Assembly (NCBI RefSeq): GCF_910591885.1
Contig: NC_063285.1
Location: forward strand, 3,038,001 to 3,102,000
Source: Bombus terrestris
Lineage: Eukaryota; Arthropoda; Insecta; Hymenoptera; Apidae
Reading direction: 5' to 3'
DNA length: 64,000 nucleotides
Part shown: piece by piece, positions 42,345-53,400 of the stretch
Layout of the letters: every line of letters begins with the position of its first letter
How positions within the stretch are numbered: the stretch's first letter is position 1
Program-made: the position numbers and the translations under genes
Notes under the pieces: model-generated
Told to the model about the DNA's origin: nothing
What the model saw: the letters and a program-made list of their open reading frames with translations, nothing else
The model's database searches: none

Positions 42345-43562
42345 TTATTTTGCTTCTGTGTTTATGAATTTGTCCATGAAGTGTGTGAGTAGTGACAGCA
42401 AGTTGTTAATTTGCTCAGTTTGCTTCTCGATAAGTTTTTCGAGTCTGGTAAAGTTGTCTGCGCTTTGTGGGGTGGGAATTCTATTTTCTGTGTGTACACT
42501 GTGTGTTTTCGAGTTGTATACGTTTCCTTGCGTTGCCTGCGCATAGGATACTGTTGGTGAGGTGAGTTTTTGGGGTTTAGGTTCTTGTATGTTTATGTCC
42601 TTGAGTCTCAGTTTTGGATACTTTATATTATGTAGCGATTTGTAGGCTGAGCATCCTTTGTAGTTCGCAGGATGCTCTCCTTGACAGTGGATACACTTGG
42701 CGGGGGTTTCCGGGGATTTAGTGCATTGGTCAGTGGGGTGATTACCTGCACATTTTACGCACCGGAAGTTGTGATTGCAGTATTTCTGCGTGTGGCCGTA
42801 CCTTTGGCACCTTTTGCATTGTATTATTTCTTTCTTTACTAGAGGTGGCTCGAACTTAACTATGGAGTTCATCAGCCGATTGATATTGTAGATTTTTTTG
42901 TTGTTTGTTTTTTGTTTTAAGTCTATAAAGAATAAGGATAGTGGGTTTTTTGTGATTCTATGCCTAATGTTGCTGATATTAGTTACTTCGTGGCCGTGGT
43001 TTGACAGTTCGCACTTTAGTTCGTCTAGATCGACTGAGTGATGGATGTTGCGTAGCACCACTCGAAATGGTCTTTCTTGTTTGAGCTGGTATGTGTGGAG
43101 TTTAGCGTTTAATGTTTTTAATAGCTTGGTTAACTTTCTATAGGCGTCTGGGTGGGTCGGCAGTATTTTCACGTGGTTGTTGTTAATCTTTAACTTGTAG
43201 TCCTCTTTGCTGATGTCTTTTTCGATAGTCTTAATCATTGACTGAATGTCGATTACGTCGTTTATGAATATCCGTGGGGGAGGGGGAATTCTTTGAGTAT
43301 GGAGATTGTTTACCTTTTCGGTTGTAATCATGGAGTCTTCCGTGGACTCCAGTATTGAGAATCTATTGTAGGTGGTCACTTGGCTGGCTGATGGTTTGGT
43401 TTGATTCTTGTTTACGTTTGTCTTGGTCGGTTCGAGCTTTCGTTTTTTCGTGTGCTGGTCGTTTACCAGGATGGACGTGTTGCCCTCTTGCCACGGGGGA
43501 GGAAAAATGGCGGTGTGATAATTTAGCTCCGGGGAGCCTGTTGGAAATGATAGAGCCGTCAT
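42345..43562 (-). CDS. LINE K ORF1, intact 405-aa gag-like protein
   Basis: One uninterrupted frame from MTALSFPTGSPELN at 43562. Residues ~150-230 form an RRM-like or gag core (FRVVLRNIHHSVDLDELKCEL), a feature of Jockey ORF1 proteins. Three CCHC knuckles follow (CKRCQRYGHTQKYC, CVKCAGNHPTDQC, CIHCQGEHPANYKGC), then a C-terminal coil (LEKLIEKQTEQINNLLSLL). Binds element RNA and directs it to the nucleus in characterised relatives. The frame is open, but expression is unknown. ORF2 starts 5 nt after its stop, a spacing compatible with reinitiation. Confidence 0.9.
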   Translation of the reverse strand: MTALSFPTGSPELNYHTAIFPPPWQEGNTSILVNDQHTKKRKLEPTKTNVNKNQTKPSASQVTTYNRFSILESTEDSMITTEKVNNLHTQRIPPPPRIFINDVIDIQSMIKTIEKDISKEDYKLKINNNHVKILPTHPDAYRKLTKLLKTLNAKLHTYQLKQERPFRVVLRNIHHSVDLDELKCELSNHGHEVTNISNIRHRITKNPLSLFFIDLKQKTNNKKIYNINRLMNSIVKFEPPLVKKEIIQCKRCQRYGHTQKYCNHNFRCVKCAGNHPTDQCTKSPETPAKCIHCQGEHPANYKGCSAYKSLHNIKYPKLRLKDINIQEPKPQKLTSPTVSYAQATQGNVYNSKTHSVHTENRIPTPQSADNFTRLEKLIEKQTEQINNLLSLLTHFMDKFINTEAK

Positions 43563-43645
43563 CGAGATAGTTAATTCAGTGTGAAAGAACTAGTCGAGAG
43601 GCTGTTAACCCCTGGCTAGGTTAGTTGGATTCGCTTTCGACAGAT

Positions 43646-43800
43646 GGGCGTCACGTGGAGTTTTGTGAACTTCACAGGGCACTGGACACACGTCTGCACG
43701 TCTCGGCACTCAGCAGCAACTGGATGGTCACGTGCTGCTTTGTGGACTTTGCCGGGCACTGGACACACGTCTGCACGCCTCGGCACTCACGAACGAACTG
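43646..43800 (-). repeat. Two ~77-bp tandem repeats in the LINE K leader
   Basis: Two units share GGGCACTGGACACACGTCTG and CTCGGCACTCA and begin with TCACGTG. Tandem leader repeats in non-LTR elements often act as internal promoters; that role is inference here. Confidence 0.75.
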
Positions 43801-43898
43801 GTGGGTCCTTGGGCCTATGGAGTGTTCGAAGGACGACACGTAGACCATTGGTTGGCAAGCCGCGCGGGTTGGCGTGCAGATGTGTTGCGCGGCGGAAC

Positions 43899-44507
43899 AT
43901 CAACTAACCACAAAAATATTGGAATAATATATTTTATTTTCGCTATTTGATCAGGAATAATTGGTTCATCTGTAAGTTTATTAATTCGAACAGAATTAAG
44001 TCATCCAGGTATACGAATTAATAGTGATCAAATTTATAATTCTTTAGTTACAATACATGCATTTTTAATAATTTCTTTTATAGTTATACCATTTATAATT
44101 GGAGGATTTGGTAATTATTTAATCCCATTAATATTAGGTTCACCTGATACAGCTTTCCCACGCATAAATAATATTAGATTTTGACTTTTACCTCCATCAT
44201 TATTTATATTATTATTAAGAAATATATTTACACCTAAAGTAGGTACAGGATGAACTGTATATCCACCTTTATCTTCATATCTATTTCATTCATCACCATC
44301 AGTTGATATTGCAATTATTTCCTTACACATAACAGGTATTTCTTCTATTATTGGATCATTAAATTTTATTGTAACTATTATAATAATAAAAAATTTTTCA
44401 TTAAATTATCATCAAATTAATTTATTTTCATGATCAGTGTGTATTACAGTTATCTTATTAATTTTATCTTTACCAGTATTAGCTGGAGCTATTACTATAC
44501 TATTATT
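43899..44507 (+). pseudogene. COX1: COX1 numt copy, partial
   Basis: About 200 codons open under the invertebrate mitochondrial code: STNHKNIG.IYFIFAIWSG, ELSHPG, GGFGNYLIPL.LGSPD.AFPR, FWLLPPSLF, TGWTVYPPLSS, HSSPSVD, GSLNFIVTI, INLFSWSVCITV and LSLPVLAGAIT. Heme-copper oxidase subunit I. It continues the piece starting at 39699 and is cut at 44507 by the Copia LTR. The rest of the gene is not in the window. Confidence 0.92.
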
Positions 44508-44753
44508 TGTTGAGAAATGCTCAGTTGGTATGACCGCTAGTTACTAAAAGGTTACTAGGGTTATGTTGGTACGACTCCTGACGACGCTCTTTTGTCTTAG
44601 GAGTCGACCGCGTGTTATTTGCTAAGACGCATCCCGAGTGATTAGACGCTTGCTGTGTGATTTGGCGTTTTGTATAAGAAAGAAAATAAAAGGTGTGATA
44701 ACCAATCCGAGTGGATCAGCTTGATTATCAACCCCAACCTATATAAAATAACA
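44508..44753 (+). repeat. Copia 5' LTR (246 bp)
   Basis: TGTTGAGAAATGC...AAAATAACA. Shared with 54477-54620, apart from substitutions and an insertion (CCAGGTTGACA) in the 3' copy. TATATAAAA occurs near its end. Confidence 0.88.
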
Positions 44754-44768
44754 GGTTATGGGCCCAGG
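44754..44768 (+). other. Copia primer-binding site (initiator tRNA-Met)
   Basis: GGTTATGGGCCCAGG immediately follows the LTR. It resembles the Drosophila copia site that pairs with an internal stretch of initiator methionine tRNA (established for copia). Confidence 0.75.
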
Positions 44769-44865
44769 GCAGTAAACTGCGGCAGGAGAGACATATATTT
44801 TTGAGTTTTCAATTTTTTTTGCGAAATTATCCGAGGAGAAAGCACACTATGTCCGACCAAGAAAG

Positions 44866-45252
44866 TGTAACGTAAATCACATCAGAGACCAGGACACACA
44901 CACACACACACCTCGGGCAGGATGGTGTCCCGGTCGGCATACTTCGCACCCGATGCACCGACGAGAGGAACACATGGCGACCTTGGCGACAATGTATATT
45001 GGCAGAGTACCTAAGGATTCATTTATGGCCTAACGGTCCTACCATAAAATGTTCCAGAAGCGTAGCAACGGTCACGTACGCCTACAGGGTAGTGGGGATA
45101 ATGAGAGAACAGATGACCGAAAATAAAAAGATTGTAGGGACTCACTCTCGTACGGTCACGGCTAGAGCACGGAAGTGTCTTATAAGTGTATAAACGAAAG
45201 AAAAATAAAGTTTTCTTCTTCCTTATAAAATTTCTCTTTATTTTACGTGACA
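44866..45252 (+). repeat. Gypsy C 5' LTR (387 bp)
   Basis: TGTAACGTAAATC...TTTTACGTGACA, with AATAAAG near 45207 as a likely polyadenylation signal. A (CA)n tract near 44890-44912 is longer than in the 3' LTR. Confidence 0.93.
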
Positions 45253-45492
45253 TTTTGGCGATCCGTGCCAGGATCCATCAACTTCAAGAAAACGAAATTA
45301 CGCATTTCGGGCTACGGTCAACTTTGAAGATTGAGGATCAGTGGACCACTGTAACAGAGCAGACACTTTCGACGTTTCGACAAAGGAACACCGCAACGGA
45401 ACCTTTCCTACGGGTTAAACGATCAAGGTGAGCAAGCCCTGGATTCTTTTGTCAAATACAGATCGAGAACAGACAGCACAATTAGTATAACA

Positions 45493-46868
45493 ATGGCAAC
45501 GCCACGAGAAGACAAAACCGAAACTGTTAGCGCCGCTTTAACTAACAGCGGAATAGACCCAACAGTTAAAGCTCTGCTTGATGCGATGCAGAAGCAGAAT
45601 GAGAGACTGACCCAATAAATGAGTATGCTTACACTGCGTATGGATGAAGTTGTAGCAAAAACAAAAACGGGAAATGTATCGGAGGCCAGTTCCTTAATAA
45701 CCGTAGACGAAGTAACCCACACCGCTAAAGATCAATCGGTCCTTCGAGAACCTCGCCCATTACTTCAAACACCACCTCAACCATCCTGGGAAAGGACTTT
45801 TCCTGAACAATATACGCAACCAGAGCTAAAAGCTGAGAGTGCATTAAAATGCATTCCGATATTAAACGGAAAGGATGATATAGACGTGGAGGATTTTATT
45901 CATGAAATACAAGAAGTAAGAATGATGTGTAGCGAACCAACACTATTACTAAAAATGATTAAAATAGAGAAGATTGTAGGAAAAGCCGCAATGGCAATCC
46001 GCAATATTCGTATTACCGAATTCCAATCTCTGTATGAAGCATTGAGACGTAATGTAGCTGCGCAAGTATCAGTGAGAGAACAACAGGACGAATTAAGAGG
46101 AATGAGGCAAGGATTAACTGAGAGCGTGCAAAACTATAACATCAGATTTCGAAGCGTTTTTAACAAACTCCAACACAGCATTACCAACGAGTATAGAGAC
46201 GAACTAACTCGACGGGTGATGAACGAGCAACTATACATGGACTCTGTGACCGACTATGTAAGAGGCCTTCATCCAGAAATAGGGCAGGCGCTAATGGCTA
46301 ATCCCCCCCCCCCCAAACCTCATCGAAGCAGAAAGGAAAGCAATGAATATGGAAAGATACTTTCGCGAGCACAACTCTCGCAGACAGATGACGCGACAAA
46401 CAACCGCCCCGCCATTTTATCGTAACCAGGCTTCTCATCCAGTAGACAATCGCCTCGCTATTACAAGTAACACAAATAATAAAACTTCACTCACACAAAA
46501 TATTCTACCAAGAACGAACAATTTTACGAAGTTTGAGAACAGACCATTAAGCGAAATGTCCCAAATGCAATCGATTGGGACACCTTCCCAATCAATGCCA
46601 AAATTTTCGGATACCGCCTCAAAGGAAAGCCCCTCCAAGAATAAACCACGTTCAAGAACAATCAGAATTAACAATGCTATCTCAGGAAGATTACCCACAA
46701 TACTATTACAATTACCAGGACGACCAGGATTGCGATTTCTCGTTGACTCCGGGGCAGGAATCAACTTGCTTAAACAAAGATGCTACCCAGGAAAGACAAC
46801 AATACCAGACACAAAGAAATTCTCCATGGGACATTCCGAATACGAATCTAATTCCAAAGTCAAATTGA
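45493..46868 (+). pseudogene. Gypsy C gag, broken in three places
   Basis: ATG at 45493 (MATPREDKTETVSAAL). An in-frame TAA at 45616 follows, then open capsid-like sequence (CIPILNGKDDIDVEDFIHEIQEVR, YNIRFRSVFNKLQ). A 12-nt C run (46303-46314) shifts the frame into KAMNMERYFREHN, and a further shift reaches the zinc knuckle CPKCNRLGHLPNQC at 46557 with a tail to 46868. The tail overlaps pol in the -1 frame, an arrangement consistent with programmed frameshifting in Gypsy elements (inference). Confidence 0.8.
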
Positions 46869-48706
46869 ATTTGTTCGACAAAAAGATAGACTTCTCTTTA
46901 ATAGATGACGATTTCCCAATTATAGAAGATGGCGTATTAGGCTTACCCGGTTTGAATCAATATCGATTCGAACTCTCCAACGAAACATTGAAATTAGATA
47001 ACAACACCCTTCTGCTGCAACAAGAACCAACCCTTGTATACCTCGAAGGGAAGCCAACGCCAGTGTGCTTTATCAATGGTGGTAAGTCCTCAATTCAAGT
47101 TTCTAACATTATCGAAAATACAAATACCATAGATCAAATCCAAAAATTCAAATCTTCGATTCGACTATCGCACATAGAAAAACCTCTCAGAGAACCTATA
47201 GAAAAGATTCTTCTCTATTACATGGATGTATTTAATTTAGACAGCGAAACATTACCGTGTACATCTCTTGCTAAACATTCCATTACATTGAAAGAAGATA
47301 AAATCATCAACGTAAAATCCTACCGTCCTCCCGAACACCATAAAATCGAAATAAACAAACAGATAACGGAAATGTTAGACAAAAAGATTATAGAACCCTC
47401 CGACTCTCCCTATAACTCTCCCATCTGGGTCGTCCCAAAGAAAATCGACGCGTCGGGGAAACAAAAGTGGCGAATAGTGATTGACTTTCGGAAGTTAAAC
47501 GAATTAACGGACCAAGACGCATATCCATTACCCGACATTGACGATATACTATCGCAACTAGGGAACGCAAAATATTTCTCCGCTTTAGACTTATCCTCGG
47601 GATTCCACCAAATACCCATGGATGAGAATTCGAGGAAGTACACTGCATTTAGCACACCACAAGGGCACTTCCACTATAACAGAATGCCATTCGGGCTCAA
47701 GAACGCACCCGCTACCTTTCAAAGAATGATAGACACTGCGTTAAGAGGTTTAATTAATAATCATTGTTTCGTCTATCTCGATGATATCATTATATTCGGG
47801 CAATCGATAGAGGAACATAATAAAAACTTAGCCATTATACTCCAAAGACTCAGGGAAGTAGGTCTAAAAGTACAACCGGATAAATGTGAATTCCTAAAAC
47901 CCGAATTGGAATATTTAGGACACTTAGTGACAGCAAACGGAGTAAAACCTAACCTTGAAAAGATAGAAGCAGTAAAGAACTTCAAACTACCCAAAAATCC
48001 TACGGATGTAAAATCGTTCCTTGGGTTAGCCGGATACTATAGAAAATTTATTAGGAATTTCTCGAAAATTGCCAAACCGTTAACGGAACTAACTAAGAAA
48101 GACATACAATTCCACTGGACTGACAAAACACAACTTAGCTTCGATACATTAAAAGAAAGACTATGCCAAGCACCAGTACTAAAATACCCCGACTATACGA
48201 AAACATTTACGTTAACAACGGACGCCAGTAATGAAGGTCTAGGAGCCATCCTTTCACAGGACGGACACCCTTGTTGCTTCATTTCAAGGACATTAAACCC
48301 CCCTGAACGAAATTATACTACGACCGAAAAAGAATTATTGGCCATCGTTTGGGCAGTTAGAAGATTTAGGCAATATTTATTAGGCCGCAAATTCAGAATT
48401 CAAACAGACCACCAAGCCCTTAAATGGCTGCACAACTGCAAGGACCCCTCTAGTCGATTGATTCGATGGAGATTGAGATTAGAGGAATACGAATACGATA
48501 TAGAGTACGTAAAAGGAAGGGAAAACGTAGCCGCTGACACCCTATCCAGAGTACACGCGATAACACAAACTGACGTTTTATTAAGACAATTCAGAGACTG
48601 GGAAAAATCAGAAGAAATACCAAAATTATTGAAACTAACATCTAACAAAGACAACTTTTTCCAATTAACAAAACCATATCTGGGCCCATATGACGAAACC
48701 GTATGA
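46600..48706 (+). pseudogene. Gypsy C pol: protease, RT, RNase H
   Basis: The open frame spans 46343-48706, with pol proper from about 46650. Protease FLVDSGAGINLL (46737-46772), linker FPIIEDGVLGLPGLN, RT with NSPIWVVPKK, WRIVIDFRKLNELT, DLSSGFHQIPMD, MPFGLKNAPATFQRMI, CFVYLDDIIIFG and FLGLAGYYRKFI. RNase H follows with LTTDASNEGLGAILS, TTEKELLAIVWAVRRFR, QTDHQALKW and NVAADTLSR. All catalytic residues are visible. A TGA at 48704-48706 ends it shortly before the integrase. Intact in the RT, so possibly recently active. Confidence 0.92.
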
Positions 48707-49489
48707 TTACAGAAAATATCAGACATACTTAAAACAAATAGAAAGATAGGAATAGGAGACAATAACTTAAACGCACAAGACAAAGCACACATAAAAAGAT
48801 TTCTTTTATTTTTCAATGACCAACGCGACGACATAGAATTTGCTTACGAACCAATACAGAGTTTAAGCGAAGAGGAAATAGAACAAGTACTAAAAGAAAA
48901 TCATGACTTGGTAGGACATCCCGGAATACAAAAGACGTACGACAGAATCCGAGGCAAATATGATATCCCACACCTAATAGACAGAATAAAAGGCAGAATA
49001 GGAACTTGCGCGACATGTCAAACATCAAAGACTACTCGGATAAGAGGAAAGGAGGAACCACAGATAACCGACACCCCGTTAGAATCTAACGACAAAATCG
49101 CTATGGATGTGATAGGGCCGTTGAAAAAGACCAAGATAGGAAACCAATACATTCTCTCTATACACGATGAACTAACCAAATATTTAATACTTGTGCCCCT
49201 AAAAACACAACAGACCCAATCAATCTGGAATGCTTTACTGAATCATTACATTTATATGTTCTCCGCACCGAAACGTATATTAACTGACAGAGGACAAAGT
49301 TTCATTAGCGAGCTAATGCAAAGATACGAAGAAGCATTTAGGATCAAACACATAAAAACCACCTCATTCCATCCACAATCCAACGGAAGCCTAGAACGAA
49401 CACATGCTGTAATATCCGACATGTTAAAAGCTATACAAAACGATAATGAAACAGAATGTAACAATAAATTTTGTGTGTCTAGCATATAA
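48707..49489 (+). pseudogene. Gypsy C integrase, main part
   Basis: After the stop the same protein continues to the zinc domain (LVGHPGIQKTYDRI, CATCQTSKTT) and catalytic core: AMDVIGPL (Asp), ILTDRGQSFISELM (Asp) and HPQSNGSLERTH (Glu). A frame break at ~49470 ends it. Confidence 0.88.
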
Positions 49490-49916
49490 CACTATGGTTC
49501 ATGATGCCACTGGATATACCCCTTTCCAACTAACATTTGGACACAAGGCCAATCTCCCATCTACCATATCCCAAAATCCGCAAAGAACATACGCTGATGA
49601 GGTCAGCTTCAGGAAACGAGAATGAGATGCCAAGCTACTTAAAGCCAGGGAAACTCTAATGAAGAGTAAACAAAGATACCAAAGAGATCAAAGAAAAAAA
49701 ATTATTAAACCTCAATCCATTTTTAGAGAAGGAGATTTGATATTAGTTCATAATGATCATAAAAAACACAAGTTAGATACTGAATGGCTAGGGCCATACA
49801 CCATTGAAAAAGTAAAAACCCCTTATTACGAAATAATGGTGAATGACTCGATTAGGAAAATACATGGTAATCGTATTAAACCTTATTTTCCAGGACGGTC
49901 TTCACCTTCTCCATAA
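49490..49916 (+). pseudogene. Gypsy C integrase C-terminal part
   Basis: After frame changes, HDATGYTPFQLTFGHKA can be read near 49500-49545, then an 85-codon frame (49659-49916) with RQKKIIKPQSIFREGDLIL.HN and TEWLGPYTIEKV, the usual SH3-like C-terminal domain. No envelope gene follows; 49917-50045 leads directly to the polypurine tract. Confidence 0.8.
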
Positions 49917-50058
49917 GTAGTTATGCACTTTGTTTTTATTTTGTCTTGTCGATTAAGACAAAGAAGAAAACACACTTTTAGCCAATTAGCCTCCATAAAA
50001 CAATCCTGAAGAAATACTGAGATTTTAGAGGACCAAAATCAATCTAAGGAGGGAGGTA

Positions 50059-50441
50059 TGTAACGTAAATCACATCAGAGACCAGGACACACACACACCT
50101 CGGGCAGCATGGTGTCCCGGTCGGCATACTTCGCACCCGATGCACCGACGAGAGGAACACATGGCGACCTTGGCGACGATGTATATTGGCAGAGTACCTA
50201 AGGATTCATTTATGGCCTAACGGTCCTGCCATAAAATGTTCCAGAAGCGTAGCAACGGTCACGTACGCCTACAGGGTAGTGGGGGGTAATGAGAGAACAG
50301 ATGACCGAAAGTAAAAAGATTGTAGGGACTCACTCTCGTACGGTCACGGCTAGAGTTCGGAAGTGTCTTATACTTGTATAAACGAAATAAAAATAAAGTC
50401 TTCTCCTTCATAATAAAATTTCTCTTTATTTTTACGTGACA
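50059..50441 (+). repeat. Gypsy C 3' LTR (383 bp)
   Basis: Same termini as the 5' LTR (TGTAACG...GTGACA); slightly shorter because of fewer CA units. Confidence 0.93.
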
Positions 50442-50446
50442 AAAGC

Positions 50447-53400
50447 ATGGCCGACGTGGACAAGGAGATGAATCCAATCTTGAAGAAAGGAAATTACGAG
50501 TACTGGAGAACAATGACGGAAGCTTCGTTGGTCTTTCTGGGCTGCTGGGATGCCATACAGCCAGGATTTACGCCAGCGGAAATGATGAAGCCCGAATGCA
50601 TAAAGATGGACAAAGCACGTGCGTATATTTTCCGGCATGTACACCGCCAATACCTTGGGGATATCAGAACCCTGAAAACAGCAAGGGAGTGCTGGAAGGC
50701 ATTAGAAGATATCCACGGAAGATTCACGTCGATGGACATTGTATTATGCATGCGAGAACTAGGAACAATGGAGAAGACCCCTAGCATGGATGTGTCCGAG
50801 TATTGCGGTAGAATACAAGATCTATGCGACAAATTATCCAACGTAGGTATAAAAATCGATAACCACGTTAGGGCGTGTTTCCTCTTAGCCGGCCTCGTGG
50901 CGGACCCAGATTACTCAACCTATCTCAGAACAACGAGAATCGATAAGGATCTGAGCGCGAGTGTTGTAAAATCTGATTTATTACTCGAGGAGAGGAGATT
51001 CGATGCGGCGGAAGGATCATCCGAAAGGGGCAGCGCAATGGCGACCCGGAGACAAGGGAAGTCCAAGCAGCACAAAGATGGCGCCAAGCCGAAGACAAAG
51101 GACGCACATGATCAGAAGTGCTACAAATGTGGCAAAATGGGTCACATATCGTATCAATGCCAAGACCAAAAGGGAGACAAGGAGGAAAGGAACCAGAAGG
51201 AGAAAAGGAGACAAGAGGACAACAGGAGAGATAGAGAATCGGAAGAAAGGCCAAGGTCTAAGAGACTTATATCGACTCTGGCTTTATCTTCGATCAGCCA
51301 TGTGAGTAGGGAGATGATAAGTTACCTGGACTCAGGCGCCTCAAACCATATGACATCGGACAGACACCGATTCGTAGAATTCACGCCCGCGACGGGACAG
51401 ATCAGAATCGGCAAGGGGTATCTGGAAGTCAAGGGAAGGGGAACAATCATCGTAAAGATGGCGGAGTCCTGCGGTGGCTGGACGCTATCCCTATCCAACG
51501 CTCTATGGGTGCCCGAGCTAGACGTAAATCTAATTTCGATTAGACAACTAGCGAAGAAGGGCGTCACCACAGTGTGCACTAGGGATGAAGCCATTGGAAC
51601 GCACGATGATGGAGATGTGGTATTCAACTCGAAGGTTGGAGACGACGTATATTATGTGGAGACGATACCTGCGGAGGAGCACATGGCAGGCCTCTCCATG
51701 GAGCATGATCAGGAGAAACCAAGCCAGGATGACGGAGACATTGAGGTCATTGAGGCAAGGGCATACAAGGGTACCACGTCGTGGCACGAGAGATTGGGTC
51801 ACTTGTATGGAAATGCAATGAGAAAGTTTCCTATAGAGAGTGTGAAGGAGGAGTCCAAGAGACAAGACGAGCTATGTGGAGTCTGCGTAAAAGGAAAGAT
51901 GACAAGGGTGCCATTCTCGAAGACAGCCCACCACATGTGCCAACGTCCTCTAGAAATCGTACACAGCGATGTCAGTGGCAGAGCCCAGTGCAGATCGTTA
52001 GGTGGACGTAATTATTTTGTAACGTTCATAGATGATTTCTCCAGGTACATGTACATTAGGATCATCAGTAGGAAGAGCGAGGTATTCAAGTGCTTCAAGG
52101 AATACCAGATGGAAGTAGAAGCCCTACATCAATCGAGAATCTGTGCCCTTCAGACAGATAACGGAGGGGAGTATACAGGAGTTGACTTTGAGAACTATTT
52201 AAAGGAGAGAGATATCTTGCACAGAAAGACTGTTCCGAGGAACCCTGCGCAAAATGGAGTTTCAGAACGGGCGAACAGGACACTGGTTGAGATGTCTAGA
52301 TGCCTACTAATCGAATCAGGACTCCCTGACTCTCTGTGGGGAGAAGCGGTGAACACTGCATGCCACATCAGGAACTTATGCCCATCCACTGCTATCGGAG
52401 ATAAGATCCCACTAGAACTGTGGAAAGGTAAGGGATGCGACATCCAAGGGGAGATCAATAGGCTAAGGGTATTCGGATGCAGGGTCTGGTACCTAAAAAG
52501 CCCAGGTGAAGGTAAATTCGACAGCAGGGCGGATGAAGTGATATTTGTAGGTTATGACAGGCAGGTCAAGGGATATAGAATCTACCTACCGAAGACCAAA
52601 AAGGTAATAATTTCTTGTCATGTCAAGTTCGAGGAAAACGTATTCCCCTATAAGCGTATGAAAGTGGATGCAAGGAATATCAAAAGGAGATTCACCGAAT
52701 GGATATGGGACGTTGAAGACATCGAACTCCGAGGAAGATGTAATATAACCGATATAGGGACTAAAAGCGACGGTGAAAGCGATGAGGGACACAGTGACTA
52801 CTTCCTGGATAGCCTAACAAATGAAAACAGTCAGCAAGAAGTTGTGAGTGCATCAATCGTACCTAGGAGATCAGCGAGATTGCACAAACCAAAAACGTGC
52901 AATAGTTGTGCCTGTGTTGCGACAGCTTGTAGAAAGCAAGGTTCATGTGAGTCAGTGAATGTGCACGATGCTCTGAAGGGGCCAGATGCTCAAAAGTGGA
53001 CAGATGCAATTGCGAAGGAGTTAGAAAATTTAGCGAACAAAGATGTGTGGGACATAGTGAAAAGACCTTTAGACAGAAATGTAACAGATTGTAAGTGGGT
53101 GCTAGTCATGAAAAGAGACCCAGATAGTCATAAGGATAGACTTGTAGCTCGAGGATTCTGGCAAAGGCCTGGAGTAGATTATTCCGAAACCTTTAGTCCA
53201 ATAGTAAAGCGTAGGACACTAAGGATATTGCTTGCTCTGTGTGCGGAGAATGAGTGGTGTTACGAACACATTGATGTGGAGTGTGCGTATCTAAACAGTC
53301 CTTTGGACGAGGACATATATATGGAGCAACCTGATTTCTACAAGGTTCCGGGGAAGGATAGAACTCAGTATGTGTGTAAGCTTAAAAAGAGTTTATATGG

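Larger units (their letters stand above)
40395..43898 (-). mobile_element. Jockey-clade LINE K, 3'-truncated
   Basis: Minus strand: 5' leader with tandem repeats (43898-43563), intact ORF1, ORF2 endonuclease and most of the RT, cut at 40395 just after RT motif B. The 5' end abuts the COX1 numt (ATCAAC at 43899), the same six bases that end the left COX1 piece at 39716-39721. It is better preserved than the J copies. Confidence 0.88.
44866..50441 (+). mobile_element. Complete Gypsy C element (5.6 kb) nested in Copia
   Basis: LTRs at 44866-45252 and 50059-50441, primer site TGGCGATCCGTGCC at 45256, gag, pol and polypurine tract AAGGAGGGAGG before the 3' LTR. A perfect AAAG duplication (44862-44865, 50442-50445) lies at Copia gag codons 5-6. 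LTRs differ by roughly a dozen substitutions and in the length of a CA repeat, so the insertion is fairly young but not brand new. Confidence 0.95.

Noticed and set aside
44890..44912. (CA)n microsatellite
   Set aside because: Part of the Gypsy C LTR; only of use for comparing the two LTRs.
45423..45722. Minus-strand ORF opposite Gypsy C gag
   Set aside because: Antisense shadow of gag; no independent evidence.
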